NCBI GenBank assembly: GCA_963969395.1
Contig: OZ017800.1
Coordinates: 21,794,479-21,858,478, forward strand
DNA length: 64,000 nt
Reading direction: 5' to 3'
DNA from: Pseudoscleropodium purum
Lineage: Eukaryota; Streptophyta; Bryopsida; Hypnales; Brachytheciaceae
This document shows positions 12,362 through 22,915 of the stretch, one piece after another. The position numbers and the translations under genes are program-made. The notes below the pieces were generated by a model. That model was not told where the DNA came from, ran no database searches, and saw only the letters and a list, made by a program, of their open reading frames with translations. Every line of letters starts with the position of its first letter. Position 1 is the stretch's first letter.

Positions 12362-12892
12362 GCTTCTAGACGAAAAAACAAGCAACTAGTACTCAAGTTT
12401 ACGACCCACGGCGTTGCTATAAGAGCCTTCGATAGTTCCAACAGTAGAAGAATAGATTCCCTCTGCCTGACTCAGATTCCGCAGGATAGTACTCCAGCAG
12501 CACCACCGCCCGCAGTCTGTGACTTCACAGAAATAATAACCCGCCAAAACATTCAAAGAAAACGAAAAGAATATCCCAAGGAACCTGCAACACTGCTACT
12601 GTTCATTCTATTTATTCTAGTTATTCATTGAAATAAAATAGTTTAAAAAAAAACAGAAACAAAGCGACAAACTGAAACGACTATAACAAATAATAAGGAC
12701 TCGGCAACCAAAAGAATGAAATTCATGCACTCGCCGGCGCGACAGAGCAAAGCACTCACTCCAGCCAAGCTCTGAATTAAGCACTCACACGGCGAATCAA
12801 CCAATCCTTGAATTTGAATTCAAATTAAAGAGACAAAAGCAAAAACCAGAGTCATCAAAGGTCGACTGTTGATCACTCTAGCTTGCAACTCA

Positions 12893-12976
12893 CCGGCCGG
12901 AACATAGCTCTCAAAACCAGGCTGCTAGCTCGCACATGGAAACCGAAATCAACTTGATACAACACCGTCGCCTTCC
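12893..12976 (-). pseudogene. Exon-like relic, weakly BTB/POZ-like
   Basis: Read on the minus strand, a TTTTGTTTTGCAG acceptor is followed by 84 open bases and a GTGAGT donor. One frame gives KATVLYQVDFGFHVR then SSLVLRAMFRP, which resembles the V-x-F-x-V-x-x-x-x-F-x-A-H ... VL-x-A-x-S-x-V-F-x-A-M-F pattern of MATH-BTB (BPM) proteins. The conserved AH is missing, so it would be degenerate. No neighbouring exon was found. This is a tentative reading. Confidence 0.25.
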
Positions 12977-13009
12977 CTTCTGCAAAACAAAAAGCTCCGT
13001 CAATCAGTC

Positions 13010-13430
13010 TAGAGAATACAAATCATCCTCTTTGCAATCACCCATGCCAGCTCTGAAAAGTAGTACCGATCGAAACATCCCGCACCTGATCGAAAGGACC
13101 TAGCTGCCAATTCAATAACAAACATTTAGGCTCGTCAGTCCTACATACATATTTATAGATACAAGGTACGTCTCTCAATTCTCCACTAGCTAGGTGCAAC
13201 CATGGCCAACTGACCATATATGTACTCCAAAACTTAAGAACTTGGAGCTCGTACTCCCTCGATGCAATTCAACACTGCCATGAATCTTCGTGACCAGAAA
13301 AGCATGGCAATATATTTCATTCAACAACGATTGACTGTTTATGCGTATATACAAATTCCGAAAGGATCGAATTCAAAGCTACACTAGCCTTTTCTCAAAT
13401 GAGTTCAATTCAAGCTCCAGATAGACACAT
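13010..13430 (-). pseudogene. Decayed copy of the RTN4IP1-like gene (exon 2 / intron 1)
   Basis: This stretch aligns with 25,590-25,870, which spans the start of exon 2 and most of intron 1 of the oxidoreductase gene. Shared blocks include CATCCCGCACCTG, GTACTCCCTC.ATG.AATTCA and TTTCATTCAA.AACGATTG. The exon-2 part is scrambled after about 30 bases and exon 1 is not recognisable, so no protein can be made. It is a fragment of a segmental duplication. Confidence 0.7.
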
Positions 13431-13499
13431 CCTGAACACCAACGAACCAAAAGCAGCACAGAAACCGACCTAGTCAATTGCCCAAACTGACGAAGCACA

Positions 13500-13895
13500 C
13501 GACGTACAATTGCTGCGCAAAGTTGCAAACTCAAAAGCCCCGATTCGAGAGCGAGCTAGGCCTGCAGTTAAGTTGCCTTGGCTTGGCGAAGGCTTGAGGG
13601 AGGGAGTACATCACTTAGGATGTTATCTAGGATCTCTGCTCCTGCACTTTGTCAGGGGAAAGACAATTCACATCTGCACAAGTGTCCGGTCACTGCAGTC
13701 CCGCCTGACCCTCTTCAGTCTTTGGCACTCTTTGTTGACTCACCCTCCTTTTCGCTGCAGACGTCTCACAACACAAGTCTCGGATTCCCGTGGGCGGGGC
13801 TTGTGAAACAGACAGTCCGGGACTTGGGGAGGAAGGAGTCAACACTCTACTGCTACAGAGACCATCTAAGCTTAAGGTAGAACAGCCCATCACCA
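13500..13895. other. Locally GC-rich stretch, no recognised gene
   Basis: GC content rises clearly compared with both sides. Three overlapping frames of 68-100 codons exist on the two strands, but none has a familiar motif and they contradict each other. It may be another gene-derived fragment in this 10.8-13.9 kb cluster of relics, or a promoter/CpG-rich leader. Confidence 0.35.
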
Positions 13896-13899
13896 CACA

Positions 13900-15479
13900 G
13901 ATTTTTCTATCTGGGTAGTTTGGAGAAGCCGTATATCAACTCTCATTTTTTCCAGAGATTGAAAAGTTTGAGAGAAGTCATTTGCAAAAAGAATGAAGAC
14001 ATTTTGATCAGAAGTGAATTTTTCATCATTTTTTCAAAGCTAAATTGTTTAAGCCTCAATAGACCCTTTTTGGTGTGTGGGTAGATCCATGTTAAAGCGT
14101 GGGCTCATGTGTCTACTTCTCAAGTGCATTGCCATCATGATAATGAATTTTGAAGATTGTGGTAATTGATGGGCCATTGATGGAAATGGGAAGGTCTAGT
14201 AGGTAGCAGAATTGGGTGAATGGTGGTATTGGGCAATTCTATCTTAGTAATGGAAGAGGCAAGAAGATAATGCAATTGGCAGCAAAGATAGTAAGATCAC
14301 AAAATTATAGAAGTCAAACTAAAGAAGGATAAAGAAATAGAGTGGTATCTTTATCCTCAATTGCTCTTTTCCTACTTATGGATGTCTATATCTATTTTCC
14401 AATGTAAATTGACTCTTCATGTAGGTCAATCAAAAAATAAAATAAAATGTCTTCCAAGGATTTTTTGAGAGCAAATTTTTGCTAAAAAGCAATGAAATTT
14501 TTCTAGAGGGAATAATTTGGCAAGATATTCTTTCTATTTAGTAGATGAAATTGCTCAAATGCTACCAAATCGTAGGACATGATCGCTTTATTTTGGATGA
14601 ATGAATGGATTTTCATTCTTACATTGTAAATTTCATCCATTTTTATGAATGGAAATAGCTTTGTAACTCCAATAAAGATTGCTTTCTATACTATTTGGAA
14701 TAAATAAACAAAAAAACTAATGCCTTGTGTCATTGCTACAACATAATAAAATAGTAGTAGTCATTTTTTGATTTTTTAATTTGTAAAAATTTTGAAATTC
14801 AATATTTTTTTTGTCATGAATTAGAATGCTATGAAACTAAACTATGTACCACTCCTCACAAATAGCTTTCTAGAGAGATTCTTTTATTTCAAGTAGTGCA
14901 ATAAGCGATAATTAATGGAGTGATGAAGCTATTTACATCTATGAAAATGGAAAAAACTTGTAATATATAAATGAAATTTTATTTATTCATCTAAAAGAGT
15001 ATACATTCATATTAGATACAGGGATATTATCCTAAGATTTAGTAGCATTTTGTGATTTCATCCACTAAAAATGGAAGAATATCTCACCAAGTATTCCTCA
15101 ATAAAAAATTTGTATTGTTTTTCAACAAAAATCTGTTAAAAACAACTTGGAGTTTTTTAGAGGTACCAAGAATGCGATTGAAAGGACACACAATTTTTGA
15201 AATCTTACTATAACAAACAAACTCAATTTAAGGTATAGACTAGCATGCCTCTATGCCATTCCCATAGTATAATAAAATTAAAATAAAGTTTGTTTTCTTT
15301 TAATTCAAAAAAACTTTGAAATTCAATTGCCTTAAGACACCATGAAACGAAGTCTATACTCCCTTCCTTATAGAGGGCTTTCTGACAATATCAAGACTAT
15401 TTGGCCTAGTAACAAACAACAAAAACAAACAACCTCATTTAAGCCAAGTATAAATCTAAATGGTTAGAATTTCTTCTTT

Positions 15480-15515
<36 letters not shown>

Positions 15516-16115
15516 ATGTGTATTTTTTAGCCTTGCTTGTTTGTTTAGCGTAGATTGATTAAGGTATTTTTGCATGGAATTCCTTCTTGGTATAAAAATC
15601 TTTGCCATTGTTGAAAGCTTTTCAAGGAACTTGGTGATTTTCTTTAATCGACAAAAAATTCTTTGAAAAGTTTTTGAAATGAAATAAAAATATTGGTTTT
15701 CAAAGAATTTTCATCCTAAGAAAGGATAGAAATTAGAAAATTTGACAATGATAAGTTCAAAGGTTCTTTGAGAATGTAATAAGTCAAGACAAGAAAAGAA
15801 AAGAACTATACTTCAAAAATCCTACTATTTTCCTAATTGTTTATCTATTTATGTACTTGAAATTTTATATCTTTTTTAATTTTATTTGGTTTTTTGGGAT
15901 CACCAAAGTAGTTTTGCATGGAATCACATGTAAATGAAAGTTTGTAAAAAGTCAAGCTAACATTTTTATTGCAATTATTGTGGGCTAAAATTATTCTACT
16001 AGCCTTTTTTTCTTTTACTATTTTTTTGAATTATTGTTTCATTTCAACTTTAAAATTTTATTTCTTTAGAAAGATTTAAATTTTATATATATATAAAACA
16101 TTGCTTTTATACACT
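13900..16115. repeat. AT-rich repeat region with family F6 copies
   Basis: No gene is visible. Related blocks recur around 14,740-14,890, 15,090-15,240 and 15,270-15,430, each with TTTGAAATTCAA-like and ACCAAGAATGC or gene-flank-like wording, and again at about 35,820-36,010. A (TA)14 microsatellite lies at about 15,483-15,511. Confidence 0.5.
15483..15511. repeat. (TA)n microsatellite
   Basis: About fourteen uninterrupted TA units are visible. No other function is suggested. Confidence 0.95.
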
Positions 16116-16119
16116 TCTG

Positions 16120-17805
16120 AATATGATTACAAATGATGCTTTCAACTACTCCAACTAGTGAAGTCTGCTAATGTGAGACACTTCTTCTTTTACATTACAA
16201 TATTTTGATACTATTTCTATTTGTTTAGTGAATACTAAAAAATAAAGATATTGTCTTTTTTTCCATTAAATTATTCTAGAAATTAAAATTTGTTTTGCTA
16301 AAAATGTGCTATAATTTTTTTTGTGCAATTCAAACTAATTGAATCAATTAGAGTATTGTATATATTATATAAAGCTAAAACTAGGTTTACTTTTTAAAAT
16401 TGTAGAATTTTTATTTTTTAAAGGTAAAGAATGTACCAACTTTTGGAGGATATAATGTTTACTGCAACCTAGTGCTCCAAAGAAAAGTTAACCATTCTAA
16501 ATTAAAAAAATACCCAAGATCAAGAACTTCTCCTCCAAAAGAATTAAAGAAAAAGATTTGATTTTTTTCTCATAAAATATAGTTCTGCCTAAATAAAAAG
16601 TTTTGATTCATTCTATTAAATTAGTGATACAAAAATAAATAAATAAATAAATAAGAGTCTCCTAATTTGCAAGCAATAGTCATAGCATTTTCATGAAAAA
16701 ATAACTTACAAGATTTGTTTTTGAATTGAATTTTTATATTTGAGGAAAATGATAAAATTGTGAAGTATGAAGAACTTGCTACAATAATCTTATTGACTAC
16801 TAAATTGACATATTTCAATTTGAAATTAAAACTATTAAAAGTTTATTTTTCCTTCTATTTTACAGTATCAATTCTTTTAATAAATTTTTAAGAGATGAAA
16901 ATCATTTTTTCCCAATTTTTTTTAATAAAATTTCAACTCAATTCTCTTCCATATATTTATCTACAAAAGTCTATGATGCAAATCTATTATATTACAAAGA
17001 TTCAAAGTCAAGAAAATTATTGGGCAAGTAATAAAGGTGCAAAGAAAATTATTATTTTCACTTTGAGTACTAATATCTTACAATATAGTTTATTATGTGA
17101 AAATTTCTAAATTTTTTTCTTTCTACACATTCTCATAATAGCCTAGTGCACAATCCTACAATTGGATATGAAAAAAAAAATTCTATCATATCTATTTGCA
17201 TTAGAAATGACAATTTCAGAGTGATTCTAAATGAAATATAGTCTTGAAACTTTAAAGGTTAAATAGAATGGTTTCACATTCCAACAACATTTAGATTTTC
17301 AAAATGTTAAAATGAAATTCAACAATTTTTACAAGTGCCTACATCCAAATGAATCCAAAATCATCTCTCTACAACTAACTCATGAAATTGCCAATTGTCC
17401 TTCTCCTTTTTTATTGAAGACTAGAGTGTATCTTTGTATTGTTTTTTTAATTGCAATTGCAATTTTTCTTTCATTTTGTGTCTAAAAAAAAAGAAAATTA
17501 AAAGAATTGTTTGGATAATAGAAAATTCACTTGAATTCGAAATTATGATAGTATGAACAATATAATTTACAAAACTTATAGCAATTAAATGAAATGTGAA
17601 TTAGAATCTATGGTAAGGTTCTTATTGTTGAAGAAACCCTTGTGTAAACATGCAATTCCAATTTCAATAAACATCTAAGTAGGAATTCAATAAACATCAT
17701 CATGTATTTTCTAGACATCGCAAAAGATTCATAATTACAAGGGAAGCTTTAGGAATACCATTGTAACTATGTAGTTGTACAAGAAGCTATGTTGGTATCT
17801 AAATA
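16120..17805 (+). repeat. Dispersed repeat family F1, copy B
   Basis: This is the uninterrupted counterpart of 1,990-4,910. It keeps the same order of blocks but lacks the ~1.25-kb insertion seen in copy A. Both copies are about equally AT-rich and carry no long open frame. Confidence 0.7.
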
Positions 17806-18727
17806 GACAAGAATAGTTCCTTTGGAAACAACATTGGAAAGTTTTACATTTTGGCTTTGAATACTTACAATGTATCTTCTTTTCTTCTAAAATGAATTGG
17901 CCAAAAACACATGTGAAATTTTTTTTGGCTTGTCATTGACAACTCCACAAAAATGGGCTCCATTGACATTGTGAGTGAGAAGAACTATCTTTCTATAGAT
18001 TCAAGATTACAATATTTAAACTTTGATAAGTTGTAGAATTCATTTGCCTCTCAAGCTCATTTTCAATTGGTGAGTAAATTAAAAGTTTGCTTAATCATTA
18101 TTCTACGTGAAATAGTTGTCAAAGGAATTAAGAATTTCAAGTAGTGGCTTCTACTAAATAGTCGTACTTCTTAGAGTTAGCATCTACCTATCTATGGCCC
18201 ATGACATGCAGTGCCTAATTGAAACAATGCCTAGTTTAGTCAATTCAATAAGGAAAAGTGTACATGATCTGTCAATCCTAACTTTTATAGCGACTTACCA
18301 ACTAGGAGGCCAAGATCAAGGCTTTTTTTTGGCTTTTTGGTACTAGATTGCACTAGAAAAAATAAACATGGCTAAAAAAAGGCAATAAAACATGAAGTTT
18401 TTTTATCATAAAACTTTGAATTAAAAAACAAACTTGGATGAAATTACAGGATTGTGGATGAAAATAGAATAATGGACATGTAATATATACTAATGTGATA
18501 TTATCTATCCAATAGGTGGATGAATGTTGAAATTTGGAGCACCCGTATAAAATTTTATATCGCCACTGTTTGACACATTGTAAAAAAATGGGGAAAAAAG
18601 CCCTGGCCGGGATGATTGCACTTGGGCATCCCACCCTTCATAGACATGAGTATGTACATAAATTCACTTTTTTCAAAAGTCTTTTCTGTAGTTTTTGCAG
18701 GTACAAAAAGGGGGATCTTTAGGATGA
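17806..18727. other. Noncoding, with family F4 copy at ~18,435-18,610
   Basis: No gene is seen. The stretch from about 18,435 to 18,610 matches 49,850-50,035 in the same orientation (shared: GGATGAAATT, TGTTGAAATTT.AGCACC and a TTTGA.AC block before ..AAAAAATG..). It is a short dispersed repeat of unknown type. Confidence 0.55.
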
Positions 18728-18967
18728 GGATATAGATCCCAGTGGAAAAAGTCCTCAATTCCCAGATGGGCAAGTTGCTGTAAAAAGCTTGAAGGTACAG
18801 TAGCTAGGATCAAGCTTCTCCAATTCTGCAAAACAAGTGAAGTTGGCTTATTAAAACAGTGTCCTGGCTGCACAACAAAAGACTTCAGTGAGCTTCACTG
18901 CAAGTCTTGTTTTTCGGAAAGTCTCAGTCTCTTTGCTGGGAATGTTGCAATCACTGCTTTGTTTTGA
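18728..18967 (+). other. Open frame with a CxxC-x9-CxxC pattern, no start codon
   Basis: An uninterrupted 79-codon frame between a TGA at 18,725 and a TGA at 18,965 encodes CPGC, nine residues, then CKSC, preceded by further cysteines (SCCKK, QFCKTS). The spacing resembles a zinc-binding finger or ribbon. There is no ATG; a TTTTTGCAG acceptor-like site lies about 30 bases upstream of the frame. It could be an isolated exon or exon relic, or chance. I do not assign a family. Confidence 0.25.
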
Positions 18968-18992
18968 ATTGCACTTGCACCTCGTGTAACAT

Positions 18993-19369
18993 TGTAAGGT
19001 AGGAGGCTCATAAGTTGACCACTTAAAGCACTGGAATTGAATTTTGGGCAGGTGAACCTTCTCAAAATATTTTTCAGTAAATTTTCCTTGAAAGACAAGA
19101 GGAATTGGCATCTAATCCAAGTTGTTTCATATTTTTTGGATTATTTCTGATTTAGTTATGAATTTTCAATCGAGAAGTGTTGTAGGTCCCTACTTATGAT
19201 CCTAGGTCTTTCATAAAGTGTTCACTGCAGCTTCTAAAGAGAAATGGGAGAAGCAAGGAGACTGACTGGCTCTTGCAACAATGAATAATATTTTTCTTGA
19301 TTTTTTCAATGACTATGGAAGTCAATTTAAGAACCACCTCCAATCCATTCCAATGCCATTTATAGGGGC
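18993..19369 (+). repeat. Repeat family R1, left arm of a 377-bp inverted pair
   Basis: This stretch is the reverse complement of 22,283-22,660, at roughly nine matching bases in ten by eye, from AAGGTAGGAGGCTCATAAGT at one end to AATGCCATTTATAGGGG at the other. The arms are about 2.9 kb apart. Confidence 0.85.
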
Positions 19370-19814
19370 AATTCAAAATGCCTGAGTGGAGTTTGAGCCT
19401 TCTACCTTATGCATATTTGCAAATGGAAGGTCATATTGTGTCGGTTAGGGAGGATTGATCCATCTATTTCCCCTGCCTGACAATAAATGTCAAAAATTGC
19501 CCCCTTTTTTGTGCTGCTTAAATTTTAAATTCCATCATGACCCATAGCTAATTTTTTGATTTGCTAATTGCAAATATGAATTCAAAATTTGCAAATTTTA
19601 TCATATGTGGTAAGAAAAAAATTTCATGATTTTCTAGAAGGATAAAACATGGGGCAATAGAGGGGTCAATCCTCCTTGGCCTATTGTGTCTTCAACCAGC
19701 TTATAAAGTTATCACATAATGTAAAGATTCAAGGGCATGAGGAGAAAAGTCTAAGTTACCTATTTATAGAGATAACCAATTGAAATCAGTCCATTGAAGA
19801 GGCATAAGTACAGA

Positions 19815-20045
19815 ACATGGAAGGTAGGAGGTTCATAAAGCACCCACATAAGGTCTAATAATCAATTTCAAGCGGAGGTTATACTTCATGACTATATTTT
19901 CCAATAAAAATTTCCTCGAAAGCCAAATGGAATTGGCAACTAACTCAAGTCGTTTCATGTTTTTTTGGGAGCATTGTGGAATGACCTTAACAATGAATTT
20001 TTGAAGTTGAAACATAGTGGTCATGATTGGCCTCTAAAAGCATCC
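19815..20045 (+). repeat. Repeat family R1, diverged copy
   Basis: The order GGTAGGAGG-TTCATAA, GGAATTGGCA, CAAGT.GTTTCAT and an AATGAATTTT block follows that of the copy at 18,993, with more substitutions. Noncoding. Confidence 0.6.
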
Positions 20046-20599
20046 ACCTCCTGAAACTGTACTTCTATTTGTACTCTATAAACATTGCTGGTGTATTGAG
20101 GAAGCAAAATGTGCCTCTGCATTTGAGGACTCTTTTAGAGCCATAGGAGTCCTACCTTATCAGGGCTTTTCCAGAGTACTATAAATAAAGTACTGTCAAG
20201 ATAACTTCCGGAAGCTCCTCAGGCATATCATCAGTTGCAGATGCATCCCACATCATGAAGTTAGGATAAGGATTGAAAGTAAAGTACAAGCAAGAGTTTG
20301 AAAGTATGATCACACCCCATTCCCACCCATTCCACTTCTTTCATAAATTATATCCACAGCTGTTCTTCTTCCTATTCAAATCCCATACACGTAGACAGAC
20401 AACCTTTCAAGAGCGGAAAGTAACATACGTCAGCATCGTGCAGGACTGCTGAATGTGAAATTCAACAAGCCATAAGAATCAAACAATGTCTTCATCAATA
20501 ACAAAGAAATGCCTTGAAAAGGAGCAATGTTTCCAAGAGAATACATCTAATATTGGAAAGAAACAACAACTAAGTTTGGTATTTGTAAGGTACACAGTC

Positions 20600-20830
20600 T
20601 GCTTTTAAAGCGACCATTTAAGAGCTGATTGTTTTTCGGGGGGTGCTCTTAAAGGTACCATTTAAGAGCTCATTGTCTTTGGAGGGAAGCTAAACTTCTT
20701 GAAACAATTTTCGGTAAATTTTTCCAAGAAGGAAAATGGAATTGGCATTTAACCCAAGTCATTTCATATTTTTTGGATCTTTGATGCATTAGTAACGAAT
20801 TTTGAAGTTAAAATGTTATGGTCACAAAAA
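20600..20830 (+). repeat. Repeat family R1, diverged copy with palindromic head
   Basis: This copy shares the CATTTAAGAG, GAAACAATTTTCGG and TCATATTTTTTGGAT blocks with the copy in the alpha-glucosidase intron. It opens with two CATTTAAGAGCT words, and GCTCTTAAA...TTTAAGAGC forms a 9-bp-arm palindrome at about 20,644-20,668. Confidence 0.6.
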
Positions 20831-22282
20831 AGGATCACCTCCTTGAAATATATACTATTGGAACATTGAACAAAGAAAAATGTACATTTGTGTCATGATT
20901 ATTTTTAGAGCAAACTACTTTTTATAAGGTGTGGAAGTTAAAAGAGCAAAATTTTTGGACTTTTTGTATTGAATGCTCATCAAAAGCTAAGCATGACCTT
21001 GATTGCATTCATCTTTATGGTGGAACCCAAACCAAACACTTGGTACCTTGGGTCTTCTTTTAATCTTTTTTTAAAATTTTAAAATTTAAATTTAGTCATT
21101 TATTATAATAAATATACAATGTCACGTCTCTTGTAAAAAATTTGTCATGTTTTCATCCAATTATTTCATTTGACATTCATGATGGAAACCTAAAGCACAA
21201 CAAGTGAACATTCTTCTTCAACATGAGCGCAAGGATTCATTGCAAAATGAAGTTGCTACACTTTGAAACACTTTTGCTTGAATTTTCTCCTTCACTTATT
21301 TTTCCATTTTAATTTCATTTTAAAACAAGTTACATTTATTTTTGTAATAATAATAATAATAGTCATATCTATCAATAGTCATATAAATGTGAATATCTTC
21401 AACATACCATGATTATTTATAATTACAAATGTAAGATATGGGAATTAGAAGACAATGGTATATTTAGATTAAGAAATAATTGATTGAAATTTTTAGAAAT
21501 AAGGTTACAAGTTTTACATTTGAATTTAATCAAAAGTGTAGTTTTTGATACTTTCAACTTGAAATTATTTTTAATTGACTAAAATACCAATGTTTTAAAT
21601 TTAGTATCATCTTAAAAGCAAATAAAGAATAGGTGAATTCTTTAAAATGATCTTGTTATCAAGATTCAATGCAATTATTATACATTCTTGTTCCATCCTC
21701 TTAGAATTCACAAGACAAGAAGTCACTTTGAAGTGTTGACAACCCTTAATTCATAAAGATTATAGAGTTAATTGTGAAATTCTCTCCAATAAGTACAAGG
21801 GCTCTTAGAGATAAGTTTTAACTAGGAATGGTACAAAAAAACATCAAACCTCAATTTGGGTGCTTTAAGAAGTTTTGTACTATAATTTAACACACCTTCA
21901 AAATCCAACTCTTAGTCCCTCATTTCAAGCACTTTCTCTCACATCTTCAAAATTAACAAAAAAAAATTGATATTGATGTTTAATTCAACCATACTAAGAT
22001 CATCTACAACTTTCATTTGTATGCCCACAATAAAAAGATGATATAGTTGTCAATTTATACTAAAAATTGAAAGTATCCCCCCAAGCAATGAAGGACAAAG
22101 ACTTCCAAAACAAGTTCAAAATTAATATCAAGTCTTCAAGAAAAATTCAAATAACCATCATAACACATGTCCAACTTGCAAATGCAAAAGGTTTCTCAAT
22201 TTTCAAAATTATAAAGTTTCCAACCAACCTTTGAAGACAGGGATCTGTGTTTACACGAACTCTGTTAGGGCATTTACAACCA
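20831..22282. other. AT-rich noncoding, no gene seen
   Basis: No open frame of interest, tRNA-like or rRNA-like sequence is visible. A short TAA run lies near 21,347. Confidence 0.5.
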
Positions 22283-22660
22283 CCCCTATAAATGGCATTG
22301 GAATGGATTGGAGGTGGTTCTTAAATTGGCCTCTGTAGTCTTGAAAAAATCAAGAAAAAATATTATTCATTATTGCAAGAGCCATTCAGTCTCCTTGCTT
22401 TTCCCATTTCTCTTTAGAAGCTGCAGTGAACACTTTATGAAAGACCTAGGATCATAAATAGGGACCTATGACACTTCTCGTTTGAAAATTCATAACTAAA
22501 TCAGAAATAATCCAAAGACTATGAAACAACTTGGATTAGATGCCAATTCCTCTTGTCTTTCAAGGAAAATTTACTGAATAATATTTTGAGAAGTTTCACC
22601 TGCCCAAAATTCAGTTCCAGTGCTTTAAGTGGTCGACTTATGAGCCTCCACCTTACCATT
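22283..22660 (-). repeat. Repeat family R1, right arm of the inverted pair
   Basis: This is the reverse-complement partner of 18,993-19,369. It ends about 255 bp downstream of the oxidoreductase stop codon (the gene is on the minus strand), so the pair's right arm adjoins that gene's 3' UTR. Confidence 0.85.
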
Positions 22661-22669
22661 CGAATTACA

Positions 22670-22693
22670 GGACCTTCCAGTCAAGGAAGGTCC
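22670..22693. repeat. Perfect 9-bp-stem hairpin in the 3' region of the RTN4IP1-like gene
   Basis: GGACCTTCC at 22670-22678 pairs perfectly with GGAAGGTCC at 22685-22693 around the 6-base loop AGTCAA. It lies about 225 bp past the stop codon on the gene's own strand and could form in the mRNA if the 3' UTR reaches this far. Confidence 0.7.
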
Positions 22694-22915
22694 ACATGAG
22701 AGAAATGCGCAGTGCAACTGGGAGATCAGTCCAGGTTCTTAGCATGTACAGTACAGTACCAAGGCAGTAGAGGAGTTACCTGCTCCTTACTCTTAATAGC
22801 ATCTTCTAAATCAAAGAGAATATGAACCTTGAAACCACCACATTTTAAGTTGGCATTGATTCATGCTACTGCTGAATATACAATAAAATCTTGCAAATTT
22901 GATGCCCGCAATATT

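Noticed and set aside
13510..13880. Overlapping 98- and 100-codon plus-strand frames
   Set aside because: The two frames overlap out of phase and neither has a motif or clear codon signal; GC-rich composition alone explains them.
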